Below, one piece after another: positions 7,458 to 14,504 of a DNA stretch of 22,684 nt. The notes under the pieces were generated by a model. That model searched no databases, had not been told where the DNA came from, and was given only the letters and a program-made list of their open reading frames with translations. Each line of letters begins with the position of its first letter. Within the stretch, counting starts at the first letter, position 1. Source of the stretch: QPIN01 sp964535875 (GTDB lineage Bacteria > Pseudomonadota > Gammaproteobacteria > Methylococcales > Methylomonadaceae); assembly GCA_964535875.1 (NCBI GenBank), contig CAZHUE010000029.1, positions 1-22,684 of the forward strand, given 5' to 3'. The translations under genes and the position numbers were made by a program.

Positions 7458-7943
7458 ATGAAATATGTAGTGCTTTTAATTGGTCTATTGTTTTTGAATG
7501 TTTGTATGGCAGCTAATCAAGATATTGATTATGTTGTTGTCAATAAGACTGAAAAGAAGATGTATCTATTTTCAGAAGGACAAAAAATAAAGGAATATAA
7601 TGTTGTTTTTGGGGCGAACCCTAAAGGACACAAACAACAAGAAGGCGACTATAGAACGCCAGAAGGTCGATATACACTTGATTATAAAAAAGAAAAAAGT
7701 GATTTTCATAAAGCAATACATATTTCTTACCCTAATAAAAATGACCTCTATAATGCAAAATCCAGAGGAGTCGATCCAGGAGGGTTGATTATGATCCATG
7801 GACAAAGAAATGGGTCTAGCTCCTTATCATGGATTAGTCAAAGGTTTAACTGGACGAATGGTTGTATTGCCGTTACAAATTTTGAAATGGACGAAATTTG
7901 GTATCTTGTTAAAGAGGGCACTCCAATTGAAATTGTACCTTAA
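7458..7943 (+). CDS. L,D-transpeptidase (YkuD family), exported
   Basis: 161 residues. MKYVVLLIGLLFLNVCMAA is a signal peptide, probably cut after CMA or MAA; the cysteine is preceded by LNV and does not make a good lipobox. The YkuD catalytic domain follows: V-x-K-x-x-x-x-M-L/Y-L-F at the start, TPEGRYTLDY, the conserved GLIMIHG (His114) and NWTNGCIAVTNFEMDEIW with the nucleophile Cys136. Members cross-link or edit peptidoglycan stem peptides in the periplasm, or attach lipoproteins to them. It sits between the two blocks of the biosynthetic cluster, with gaps of 104 bases before and 69 after, unlike the overlapping biosynthetic genes. Either it is an unrelated gene caught in the cluster, or it links the product to the cell envelope; the first is simpler. 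Confidence 0.9.
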   Translation: MKYVVLLIGLLFLNVCMAANQDIDYVVVNKTEKKMYLFSEGQKIKEYNVVFGANPKGHKQQEGDYRTPEGRYTLDYKKEKSDFHKAIHISYPNKNDLYNAKSRGVDPGGLIMIHGQRNGSSSLSWISQRFNWTNGCIAVTNFEMDEIWYLVKEGTPIEIVP

Positions 7944-8012
7944 GAGCACTTCTGAGAAAAATAGGTTAGAAGATTTTAATGATAAAAAGAGAGATAAAAG
8001 GTTGGACTGCTA

Positions 8013-9236
8013 ATGAAGCATAGCAATGTCATTGTGATTGGTGCAGGACCAGCAGGGTGTATTGCCGCCGCTATATTACAAAACAAAGGACATCAGGTGA
8101 CGATTGTTGAGCGGGATGTTTTTCCTCGTTTTAGTATTGGCGAGAGCTTATTGCCCCAGTGTATGGAATATATTGAGCAAGCTGGAATGCTTGACGCTGT
8201 TAATAAAGCAGGCTTTCAATTAAAAGCGGGAGCTGCTTTTATTTATCAGGGAAATCAGTCTGAATTTTGTTTTTCTGATAAATTTTCATCTGGTTTTGAT
8301 ACTACTTTTCAGGTGCAACGTGATAAATTTGATGCTTTGCTAGCAAACGAAGGGCAAAAAATGGGTGTAAAAATTCGTTGGCAAGAAGAGGTGATTGCTG
8401 CTGATTTTTCATCTGAAAAACCATTGCTGACGATTAAACAAGCGGATGGTGCAGTATACCAGAATGAGTCTTCTTTTGTACTTGATGCCAGTGGCTTTGG
8501 CAGAGTATTACCTCGGTTATTAAACCTGGAAAAAGCTTCTGACTTTCCTTGTAGACAATCCTTGTTTACTCATATTGAAGATAATATTAACTACTCAGAA
8601 TATGACAGAAGTAGAGGCTGTATTATTGTTCATCCCGATTATAATGATGTTTGGTACTGGTTGATTCCTTTTGATAATGGTCGCTGTAGTTTAGGCGTGG
8701 TTGCAGAACCTGATTTTCTTCAATCTGTTGCAGTAGAACATCAACAAATTTTTCAATCATTAATTGCCCAAGAACCTGGGTTAGCTAAGTTATTAAGAAA
8801 TGCAAAGTTTGATACCAAGGTGATGAGCCTTAAAGGATATAGTGCAAATGTCACTTCACTCTATGGTGAAGGCTATGCCTTATTAGGAAATGCTGGAGAA
8901 TTTCTTGATCCAATTTTTTCTTCAGGCGTTACTATTGCGATGAAGTCGGCAAGTTTGGCAGCAAATGTGCTGGATAGACAATTAAATCAGCATCAAGTCG
9001 ATTGGCAAAAAGACTTTGTGGAGCCTTTAAACAAAGGCGTAAAGACATTTAGAGCTTTTGTTGAAGCTTGGTATAATGGTGATTTACAAGATATTGTATT
9101 TTATAATCAACAGCAATCTAATATTAAACAAATGATTTGTTCAGTTTTAGCGGGCTATGTTTGGGATGAAGAAAATCCGTATGTTAAAAACTCGGCATCG
9201 CGGTTAAAAACATTAGCAGAATTATGTCGAGAGTAA
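8013..9236 (+). CDS. Flavin-dependent halogenase-like oxidoreductase
   Basis: 407 residues. IGAGPAGCIAA (9-19) is the FAD-binding loop. ERDVFPRFSIGESLLP (33-48) and VQRDKFDALL (101-110) are typical of the tryptophan/phenol halogenase branch of the FAD superfamily. WYWLIP (214-219) matches the W-x-W-x-I-P halogenase motif, and FQLKAGAAF places Lys71 where related halogenases have the catalytic lysine that handles HOCl. GNAGEFLDPIFSSGV (292-306) is the usual C-terminal FAD-binding segment. It could chlorinate or brominate an aryl head group, as proposed for halogenases near xanthomonadin-type polyene genes, but many family members are monooxygenases or unassigned. No flavin reductase gene is nearby. 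It begins the second block and is followed 8 bases later by the ketosynthase gene. Confidence 0.85.
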   Translation: MKHSNVIVIGAGPAGCIAAAILQNKGHQVTIVERDVFPRFSIGESLLPQCMEYIEQAGMLDAVNKAGFQLKAGAAFIYQGNQSEFCFSDKFSSGFDTTFQVQRDKFDALLANEGQKMGVKIRWQEEVIAADFSSEKPLLTIKQADGAVYQNESSFVLDASGFGRVLPRLLNLEKASDFPCRQSLFTHIEDNINYSEYDRSRGCIIVHPDYNDVWYWLIPFDNGRCSLGVVAEPDFLQSVAVEHQQIFQSLIAQEPGLAKLLRNAKFDTKVMSLKGYSANVTSLYGEGYALLGNAGEFLDPIFSSGVTIAMKSASLAANVLDRQLNQHQVDWQKDFVEPLNKGVKTFRAFVEAWYNGDLQDIVFYNQQQSNIKQMICSVLAGYVWDEENPYVKNSASRLKTLAELCRE

Positions 9237-9244
9237 TGTTTTAG

Positions 9245-10423
9245 ATGGTTTTGTATTTAAATGATTTAGGTATGCTTTCAGCAGTGGGTGCAAACCGCGA
9301 AGAGATTATTTGTCGAGTAAAAAAAGGTGATCAATCTGGACTGGTTCCGAGTGAAGAATTTAGTTCGCATCCTGTTTATGTTGGTGCAATTCAAACGGAA
9401 TTACCTGAGATAGATAGTCAGTATAGTGTTTATGATTGCAAAAACAATCAATTGTTATTAGCTGCATTAAGCCAGATTCAAGGTACGGTCGACTCGATGA
9501 TTAATCGCTACGGTGTGGATAGAATAGGGGTTGTTTTAGGTACAAGTACCTCAGGCGTGCGTAATACTGAGTTGGCATTATCGTCAGTTGCTAAAGATAA
9601 GGTTAAGCCGGAAAAATTTCATTATAAACAACAACAGCTAGGTGCTGGTGCAGATTTTTTAGCACATATTCTTGGTTTAAAAGGTCCTGCTTATGCAGTT
9701 TCTACGGCATGTTCTTCTAGTGGAAAAGCTTTTGCTTCTGCGCGTAGACTAATAAATCTTGGCTTTTGTGATGCTGTGATTGTTGGCGGTGCAGATACAT
9801 TATGTCGTTTTACAGTTCATGGTTTTGATGCTTTAGCCTCAGTTTCTAGTGGGTTAAGCAAGCCTTTTGGAAAACATCGTGATGGAATTAATTTATCTGA
9901 GGCGGTTGCATTATTTGTGATGAGTAAAGACGAAGGGCCTGTACAGATACAAGGTATTGGAGCCAGTAGTGATGCCTATCACTTTTCTGCGCCTGATCCT
10001 GAGGGTGTTGCAGTTATTTCTGCCATGCAAATGGCTTTGGGTGAGGCAAATAAAATAGCTGAGGAAATTGATTATATTAATTTGCATGGTACTGCAACAC
10101 CACTTAATGATGCAATGGAAAGTCAGGCAGTGAATCAAGTATTTGGTGAAAAGGTTGCTGTAAGTTCCACTAAAGGAATGACGGGGCATGCTTTAGGTGC
10201 AGCTGCAGCACTTGAGTTAGGAATATGCTGGATGTTGTTGTCAGAAAATGATGAGCAAGGGTTGTTAGTACCTAACATAAATGGGGATGTTTTAGACGAT
10301 ACTTTGCCTTCTTTAGATTTTGTAAAAAAGGGACAGAAATTGGGTCGAAAAATTAATAGCTGCCAGAGTAATTCTTTTGCATTTGGGGGTAATAATATTT
10401 CTCTTGTTGTGGCGAGAACATGA
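9245..10423 (+). CDS. Beta-ketoacyl-ACP synthase, ApeO-like
   Basis: 392 residues, thiolase-fold ketosynthase with the complete catalytic set: Cys156 in VSTACSSSGKAF, His281 in LHGTATPLNDA and His315 in KGMTGHALGA. The C-terminal SNSFAFGGNN signature is also present. It elongates an ACP-bound chain by condensation with malonyl-ACP. It is a little shorter than FabF and its start MVLYLNDLGMLSAVG matches the short ketosynthases of aryl polyene loci (ApeO type), where this gene also precedes a hotdog dehydratase, a FabG-like reductase and a second ketosynthase. The ATG at 9245 is preferred over ATG 9236, which stops after two codons. Its stop overlaps the dehydratase start (ATGA). Confidence 0.92.
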   Translation: MVLYLNDLGMLSAVGANREEIICRVKKGDQSGLVPSEEFSSHPVYVGAIQTELPEIDSQYSVYDCKNNQLLLAALSQIQGTVDSMINRYGVDRIGVVLGTSTSGVRNTELALSSVAKDKVKPEKFHYKQQQLGAGADFLAHILGLKGPAYAVSTACSSSGKAFASARRLINLGFCDAVIVGGADTLCRFTVHGFDALASVSSGLSKPFGKHRDGINLSEAVALFVMSKDEGPVQIQGIGASSDAYHFSAPDPEGVAVISAMQMALGEANKIAEEIDYINLHGTATPLNDAMESQAVNQVFGEKVAVSSTKGMTGHALGAAAALELGICWMLLSENDEQGLLVPNINGDVLDDTLPSLDFVKKGQKLGRKINSCQSNSFAFGGNNISLVVART

Positions 10424-10851
10424 TTGATATTGAAGAAATAATGCCTCATGCGGGCACTATGGTTTTATTAGATAAAGTTCATTCCTACGATCAGCAATCA
10501 ATGATTGTTGAAACAACGGTTCGTAATAATGGATTATTTGGTGATGGAGAAACGATTCCTGCCTGGATAGGGATTGAATATATGGCGCAAACAGTTGCTG
10601 CACATGGAGGGATGATGTGCTATTTAGCTAGTAGGCCAATAAATGTAGGTTTTTTAGTAGGTACACGTCGGTACATTAGTAATATAGCGGATTTTAAAGT
10701 CGGTACTTTGTTAAAGATTTCAGTTGAACGATTGATAGGTGACCAGGGGCTGTGTGTGTTTTTTTGCCAAATCACAGGCGAAGATATTGATATTTCAGCT
10801 AAATTAAATGTTTATTTACCGAGTGATGAAAAAAACCGTGCAATTAATTAA
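10420..10851 (+). CDS. 3-hydroxyacyl-ACP dehydratase, hotdog fold, ApeP-like
   Basis: 143 residues. MPHAGTMVLLDKV with His10, and WIGIEYMAQTVAAHGG with Glu53 and Gln57, resemble the FabA/FabZ-type hotdog dehydratases and the ApeP family of aryl polyene clusters. GFLVGTRRY further on is the usual sheet segment. It removes water from the 3-hydroxyacyl-ACP made by the reductase to give a trans double bond; repeated without enoyl reduction this yields a conjugated polyene, and no enoyl reductase is present in the cluster. Start and preceding stop overlap as ATGA, suggesting coupled translation. A second hotdog protein (ApeI), present in classical clusters, was not found here. Confidence 0.88.
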   Translation: MIDIEEIMPHAGTMVLLDKVHSYDQQSMIVETTVRNNGLFGDGETIPAWIGIEYMAQTVAAHGGMMCYLASRPINVGFLVGTRRYISNIADFKVGTLLKISVERLIGDQGLCVFFCQITGEDIDISAKLNVYLPSDEKNRAIN

Positions 10852-10903
10852 TTTTTTATGTTCATGTATCTATAGATCAGGCAACTAGCAAAAAATAATA
10901 ACG

Positions 10904-11629
10904 ATGAATCAAACAGTATTTGTGACCGGCTCAAGTCGAGGGATTGGAAAGGCCATAGCATTATATCTTGGGAAAAAAGGTTATGATGTTGTCATTCATT
11001 GTCGCAGTCGTCTTCAAGAAGCTAATGACGTAGTTAAAGAATTAACAGATTTAGGTAGAGAAAGCAGAGTGCTCCAATTTGATTTATCAGATAGACAACA
11101 ATGCGCAGACCATCTCAACCAAGATGTTGAGAAAAATGGTGTCTATTATGGTGTGGTATGTAATGCGGGAGTAACTGCTGATAATGCTTTTCCTGCTTTA
11201 ACGGGTGATGAATGGGATACAGTATTGCGCACTAATCTGGATGGTTTTTATAATGTATTGAACCCTTTAATCATGCCAATGATAAGAACACGCAAAGCTG
11301 GAAGAATTGTTACCTTGTCTTCTGCTTCCGGATTAATAGGTAATCGAGGTCAAGTAAATTATAGTGCGGCTAAAGCAGGGATTATTGGTGCGACAAAGGC
11401 TCTGGCATTGGAGCTAGCAAAGCGAAAAATCACGGTTAATTGTGTTGCCCCTGGTCTAATCGATACCGAGATGTTGAATCAATTACCGTTAGATGAAATT
11501 AAAAAAATGATTCCACTTAGACGAGTAGGTGAAGCGAGGGAAGTGGCGGCAGCTGTTGCTTTTTTATTATCCGAAGACGCGGCTTATATTACTCGTCAAG
11601 TTATATCGGTTAATGGAGGTTTGTGTTAA
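10904..11629 (+). CDS. 3-oxoacyl-ACP reductase (FabG-like SDR), ApeQ-like
   Basis: 241 residues, classical short-chain dehydrogenase. TGSSRGIG (8-15) is the cofactor loop, CNAGV contains Asn87-Ala-Gly, and the catalytic residues are Ser140, Tyr153 and Lys157 (YSAAK). VAPGLIDTEM and the C-terminal VISVNGG are FabG-like. The Arg residues after the loop (CRSR) suggest NADPH. It reduces the 3-keto group after each elongation by the neighbouring ketosynthases. A 52-base gap separates it from the dehydratase gene, the largest gap in the second block, but no terminator or promoter stands out there. It is followed directly by the second ketosynthase with a TAATG junction. Confidence 0.92.
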   Translation: MNQTVFVTGSSRGIGKAIALYLGKKGYDVVIHCRSRLQEANDVVKELTDLGRESRVLQFDLSDRQQCADHLNQDVEKNGVYYGVVCNAGVTADNAFPALTGDEWDTVLRTNLDGFYNVLNPLIMPMIRTRKAGRIVTLSSASGLIGNRGQVNYSAAKAGIIGATKALALELAKRKITVNCVAPGLIDTEMLNQLPLDEIKKMIPLRRVGEAREVAAAVAFLLSEDAAYITRQVISVNGGLC

Positions 11630-12852
11630 TGAACCGTGTGGTTATCACAGGTATGGCAGCTTTAACACCGATAGGAAATGACTGGGAAACCGTTGCCAAA
11701 AATTTAAAAGAGCAGAAAACGGGTATAAAAAGAATGGATGAATGGGCCAGTTATAAGGGACTAAATAATCAAGTGGCTGCACCTGTCGATTTTAATCGGC
11801 CTGAGCATTATTCACGTAAGCAAATCCGAGGAATGGGGAGAGTAGCCATGTTGGGGACTTATGCAACCGAGTTGGCATTGATAGATGCTGGTTTATTAAA
11901 TGACCCATTCTTGAAAAATGGTCAGACGGGTGTAGCTTATGGGAGTTCCTCTGGCAGCTTTGATGGTCTGGTCGATTTTACCAGTATGTTGTTAAGTAAA
12001 GATAGAGGGAGTTTAAACGCTACCTCCTATATTCGTATGATGGGACACACCTGTCCAGTTAATATAGGGTTGCATTTTGGAATTAATGGCAGAATTATTC
12101 CTACTTCTAGTGCCTGTACTTCAGGTAGTCAAGGTATTGGATATGCCTATGAAACCATTAAAAATGGTATTCAAGCGGTTATGATAGCCGGTGGGAGTGA
12201 TGAGCTTTCTCCATCACAAGCTGCTGTATTTGACACCCTGTTTGCTGCTAGCACTCGAAATGATGAACCAGAAAACACTCCGCGTCCTTTTGATCGTGAT
12301 CGAGATGGTTTAGTGATAGGTGAAGGGAGTGGAACTTTTATTTTAGAAGAAAGAGAAAGAGCTTTAAAGCGAGATGCTTATATCTATGCAGAAATTATTG
12401 GTTTCGGCACAAATTCAGGCGGTGTCCATGTGACTCAACCAGATAAAGAAAGTATGCAGTTAGCAATGAAGCTTGCTTTGCAGGATGCTGGAATAGATTC
12501 TTCAAAAATTTCTTATATAAGTGCTCATGGAACAGCTACCGATAAAGGGGATATAGCTGAAAGTCAGGCTACATCGATGGTTTTTGGGGGTGGAACGCCT
12601 ATTAGTTCGATGAAGAGTTATACTGGGCATACATTAGGTGCTTGTGGTGCAATTGAAGCATGGACTTGTATAAACATGATGAATGAAAACTGGTTTCATC
12701 CAACCGTAAACTTAGATAATATTGATCCACACTGCGCTGAGTTGGATTATATTCAACATGATATTCGTGAAATAAATTGTAAATATACAATGAGTAATAA
12801 TTTTGCTTTTGGTGGAATTAATACTTCACTTATTTTTCAACGCAATGAATAA
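11629..12852 (+). CDS. Beta-ketoacyl-ACP synthase, FabF/ApeR-like
   Basis: 407 residues. Catalytic Cys163 in TSSACTSGSQGIGYAYE, His300 in AHGTATDKGD and His334 in SYTGHTLGACGA are all present, plus RPFDRDRDGLVIGEG and NNFAFGGIN, so this is an active-looking elongating ketosynthase. An in-frame GTG at 11623 exists, but ATG 11629 has GGAGG (11615-11619) at 9 bases and shares one base with the previous stop. The SACTSGSQGIGYAYE segment is typical of ApeR-type enzymes in aryl polyene clusters. It may form a dimer of its own or pair with the first ketosynthase; neither partner looks like an inactive chain-length factor. It is the last gene of the cluster. No intrinsic terminator is evident in the 162 bases after it. 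Confidence 0.92.
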   Translation: MNRVVITGMAALTPIGNDWETVAKNLKEQKTGIKRMDEWASYKGLNNQVAAPVDFNRPEHYSRKQIRGMGRVAMLGTYATELALIDAGLLNDPFLKNGQTGVAYGSSSGSFDGLVDFTSMLLSKDRGSLNATSYIRMMGHTCPVNIGLHFGINGRIIPTSSACTSGSQGIGYAYETIKNGIQAVMIAGGSDELSPSQAAVFDTLFAASTRNDEPENTPRPFDRDRDGLVIGEGSGTFILEERERALKRDAYIYAEIIGFGTNSGGVHVTQPDKESMQLAMKLALQDAGIDSSKISYISAHGTATDKGDIAESQATSMVFGGGTPISSMKSYTGHTLGACGAIEAWTCINMMNENWFHPTVNLDNIDPHCAELDYIQHDIREINCKYTMSNNFAFGGINTSLIFQRNE

Positions 12853-12942
12853 TTAACTAGAGGTGTCCTTAAAAATTAAAATAAATTGAGATCAGTTATT
12901 TCTGAATTTTAGAATAAACTAAAAACGTTTTGGATAAAGGAT

Positions 12943-12970
12943 TTACCAATAGGGCATCATGCCTTACAAT
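12943..12970 (+). promoter_or_regulatory. Candidate promoter with palindrome for the cytochrome c peroxidase gene
   Basis: TTACCA (12943-12948, 4 of 6) and TACAAT (12965-12970, 5 of 6) are 16 bases apart. The palindrome GGCAT-C-ATGCC (12953-12963) lies in the spacer, a position where a bound regulator would act as a repressor. The start codon is 45 bases downstream. Confidence 0.35.
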
Positions 12971-13014
12971 TCTAATGGTAGATTATTAATAATTATAAAT
13001 ATTTGGAGGTTAGT

Positions 13015-14019
13015 ATGTTAAAAATTCGTTCTATGGTGGTAGCTTTTGCACTTGCTGGGGCTACTTCTGCTGCATTTTCTCAAGCATTACCTATGAAGGC
13101 ACCTGCTCCAGCTAATAACCCAACAACTCCAGAGAAAGTTGCTTTGGGAAAAATGCTTTATCATGACCCTCGGCTATCATCTTCCGGTACGATTTCGTGT
13201 GCTTCTTGTCATAATATAATGTTAGGTGGTGAAGATAATCGTGCAGGTTCAGTCGGTGTAGAAGGTCAAGTGGGTGGTCGAAGTGCACCTACTGTATGGA
13301 ATGCAGCTTTTAATACTGTTCAATTCTGGGATGGGCGTGCAGCAAGTTTGGAAGAGCAGGCGGCGGGTCCTGTTACAAATCCAATAGAGATGGGAATGAA
13401 AAGTTGGGACGATGTTGTTGCCCGATTAGAAAAGATTGAAGGTTATCAAAAAGCTTTTGAAAAGGCTTTTGGTAAAAAATCTATTTCTGAAGCAAATGTG
13501 ACTAAAGCAATTGCTGCTTACGAAAGAACATTGATTACACCTAATAGCCCTTATGATAAATATGTTAAGGGTAATAAGTCAGCTTTAACTGAACAACAAA
13601 TTAGAGGAATGGAACTGGCTGTTGAAATAGGCTGCGTTGGTTGTCATAGTGGCCCGGCATTCAATGGGCCTGGTGTGTTTCAAAAATTCCCTATTAATTA
13701 TAATGGGTACCTGGAAGCCCAATATGATTTCAAAAAAGATAAAGGTCTGGCGGAGGTCACTGGTAAAAAAGAAGATGAGCATTTATGGAAAGTACCTACT
13801 TTACGTAATATTGCTTTGACAGCACCTTATTTTCATAATGGCGTGATTAAAAGTTTGGATAAAGCAGTTAAATTAATGGCAAAAATACAGTTAGATAAGA
13901 GATTATCAAAAGAAGAGATTGCTGATATTGTCGCTTTTTTAAATGCTTTAACTGGCGAATTTCCTAAACAAACTATGCCAGTGTTGCCTATTGCCGCGGG
14001 AAGTACATTTAATAAATAA
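13015..14019 (+). CDS. Diheme cytochrome c peroxidase (CCP/MauG family), periplasmic
   Basis: 334 residues from ATG 13015, which has TTGGAGG at 13003-13009; the upstream TTG at 13003 is part of the ribosome site and not the start. The signal peptide is MLKIRSMVVAFALAGATSAAFSQA. Two heme c sites are visible, CASCH (62-66) and CVGCH (207-211). WKVPTLRNIALTAPYFHNG (258-276) and AVKLMAKIQL with Met288, the probable axial ligand of the high-potential heme, are standard for bacterial CCPs that reduce H2O2 to water with electrons from cytochrome c. Length fits the family. Its link to the preceding biosynthetic genes is only proximity; it has its own candidate promoter. Confidence 0.93.
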   Translation: MLKIRSMVVAFALAGATSAAFSQALPMKAPAPANNPTTPEKVALGKMLYHDPRLSSSGTISCASCHNIMLGGEDNRAGSVGVEGQVGGRSAPTVWNAAFNTVQFWDGRAASLEEQAAGPVTNPIEMGMKSWDDVVARLEKIEGYQKAFEKAFGKKSISEANVTKAIAAYERTLITPNSPYDKYVKGNKSALTEQQIRGMELAVEIGCVGCHSGPAFNGPGVFQKFPINYNGYLEAQYDFKKDKGLAEVTGKKEDEHLWKVPTLRNIALTAPYFHNGVIKSLDKAVKLMAKIQLDKRLSKEEIADIVAFLNALTGEFPKQTMPVLPIAAGSTFNK

Positions 14020-14024
14020 TATAT

Positions 14025-14182
14025 ACTTCGCACGGTCACGGATGCGGTTTTCTATCGGTTGATTTTTGCCGATAGACTGCGTTGCTGAAAAGGTTGCGTA
14101 GCCAGCTATGCGCCCATTTCAGTGCCTTGCTATCGACAAAAATCAACTCGCTATAAAATCCGCATCCGTGACCGCGCAAAGT
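14025..14182. repeat. 158-bp near-perfect palindromic repeat element
   Basis: The arm 14025-14075 is the imperfect reverse complement of 14130-14182: both carry CGGTCACGGATGCGG, TTGATTTTTG and CGATAG, differing at scattered bases plus small gaps. The middle continues the symmetry (CTGAAA 14085-14090 with TTTCAG 14117-14122; TTGCGTAGC with GCTATGCGC), so the whole element is one palindrome centred between 14103 and 14104. TATACTTCG occurs at the left edge (14022-14030) and again just right of the element (14188-14196), a possible 9-base target duplication. No gene lies inside. It resembles a REP/MITE-class snap-back repeat. Together with the next hairpin it fills most of the gene-free stretch 14020-14504. 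Confidence 0.85.
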
Positions 14183-14187
14183 AAAAC

Positions 14188-14221
14188 TATACTTCGTGCA
14201 TTTTTAAACACACGAAGTATA
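14188..14221. repeat. 11-bp perfect inverted repeat (hairpin) after the palindromic element
   Basis: TATACTTCGTG (14188-14198) and CACGAAGTATA (14211-14221) pair perfectly around a 12-base loop. No T-run follows on the plus strand. Without the inserted repeat it would lie directly after the cytochrome c peroxidase stop codon, so it may be that gene's original 3'-end hairpin. Confidence 0.6.
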
Positions 14222-14285
14222 AAATTATCATATTATATATATTGGACCTAAAAATTGTACGTTAAGATATAAGTTTTCACTCATT

Positions 14286-14311
14286 AAAGCATAATTAAAG
14301 AGTGCTTTTTT
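14286..14311 (+). terminator. Possible weak intrinsic terminator
   Basis: AAAGCA (14286-14291) and TGCTTT (14303-14308) form a 6-bp stem with an 11-base loop, with T-run continuing to 14311. The stem is AT-rich and weak, but it is the only stem plus T-run between the peroxidase gene and the nqr promoter. Confidence 0.35.
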
Positions 14312-14393
14312 CATGACGGAAAAGACGGATAAAAAAAGGACTAATTGTTAAAGTACCTTTATTAAGTGATGATAATTTTAATCGATAGACGCA

Positions 14394-14421
14394 TTGATAA
14401 AAAGGTAATTTATGTTATAAT
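14394..14421 (+). promoter_or_regulatory. Sigma-70-type promoter of the nqr operon
   Basis: TTGATA (14394-14399, 5 of 6) and TATAAT (14416-14421, 6 of 6) are 16 bases apart, with an extended -10 TG at 14413-14414. It is the best promoter match in the window, giving a leader of roughly 75 bases. That leader holds a small hairpin CCTTA-N5-TAAGG (14449-14463) whose right arm overlaps an AAGGAG site (14460-14465) lying too far from the nqrA start to serve it. Confidence 0.7.
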
Positions 14422-14504
14422 TGTAGGGTTTAATATCTTAAATAGATTCCTTATTTTTTAAGGAGTTTTGCCGCAATTTGTCTGGAGAATAGGCTAATTT
14501 CACT

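Noticed and set aside
10135..10449. Minus-strand frames opposite the first ketosynthase and dehydratase (9911-10189, 10135-10449)
   Set aside because: Shadow frames opposite genes with complete catalytic motifs.
12951..12966. Sigma-54 promoter upstream of the peroxidase gene
   Set aside because: GGGCATCATGCC looks superficially similar, but GG and GC are not at the required 10-base spacing.
14468..14497. Nine-codon leader ORF (TTG start) in the nqrA leader
   Set aside because: AAGGAG is only two bases from the TTG, too close for initiation, and the peptide shows no attenuation-type codon run.
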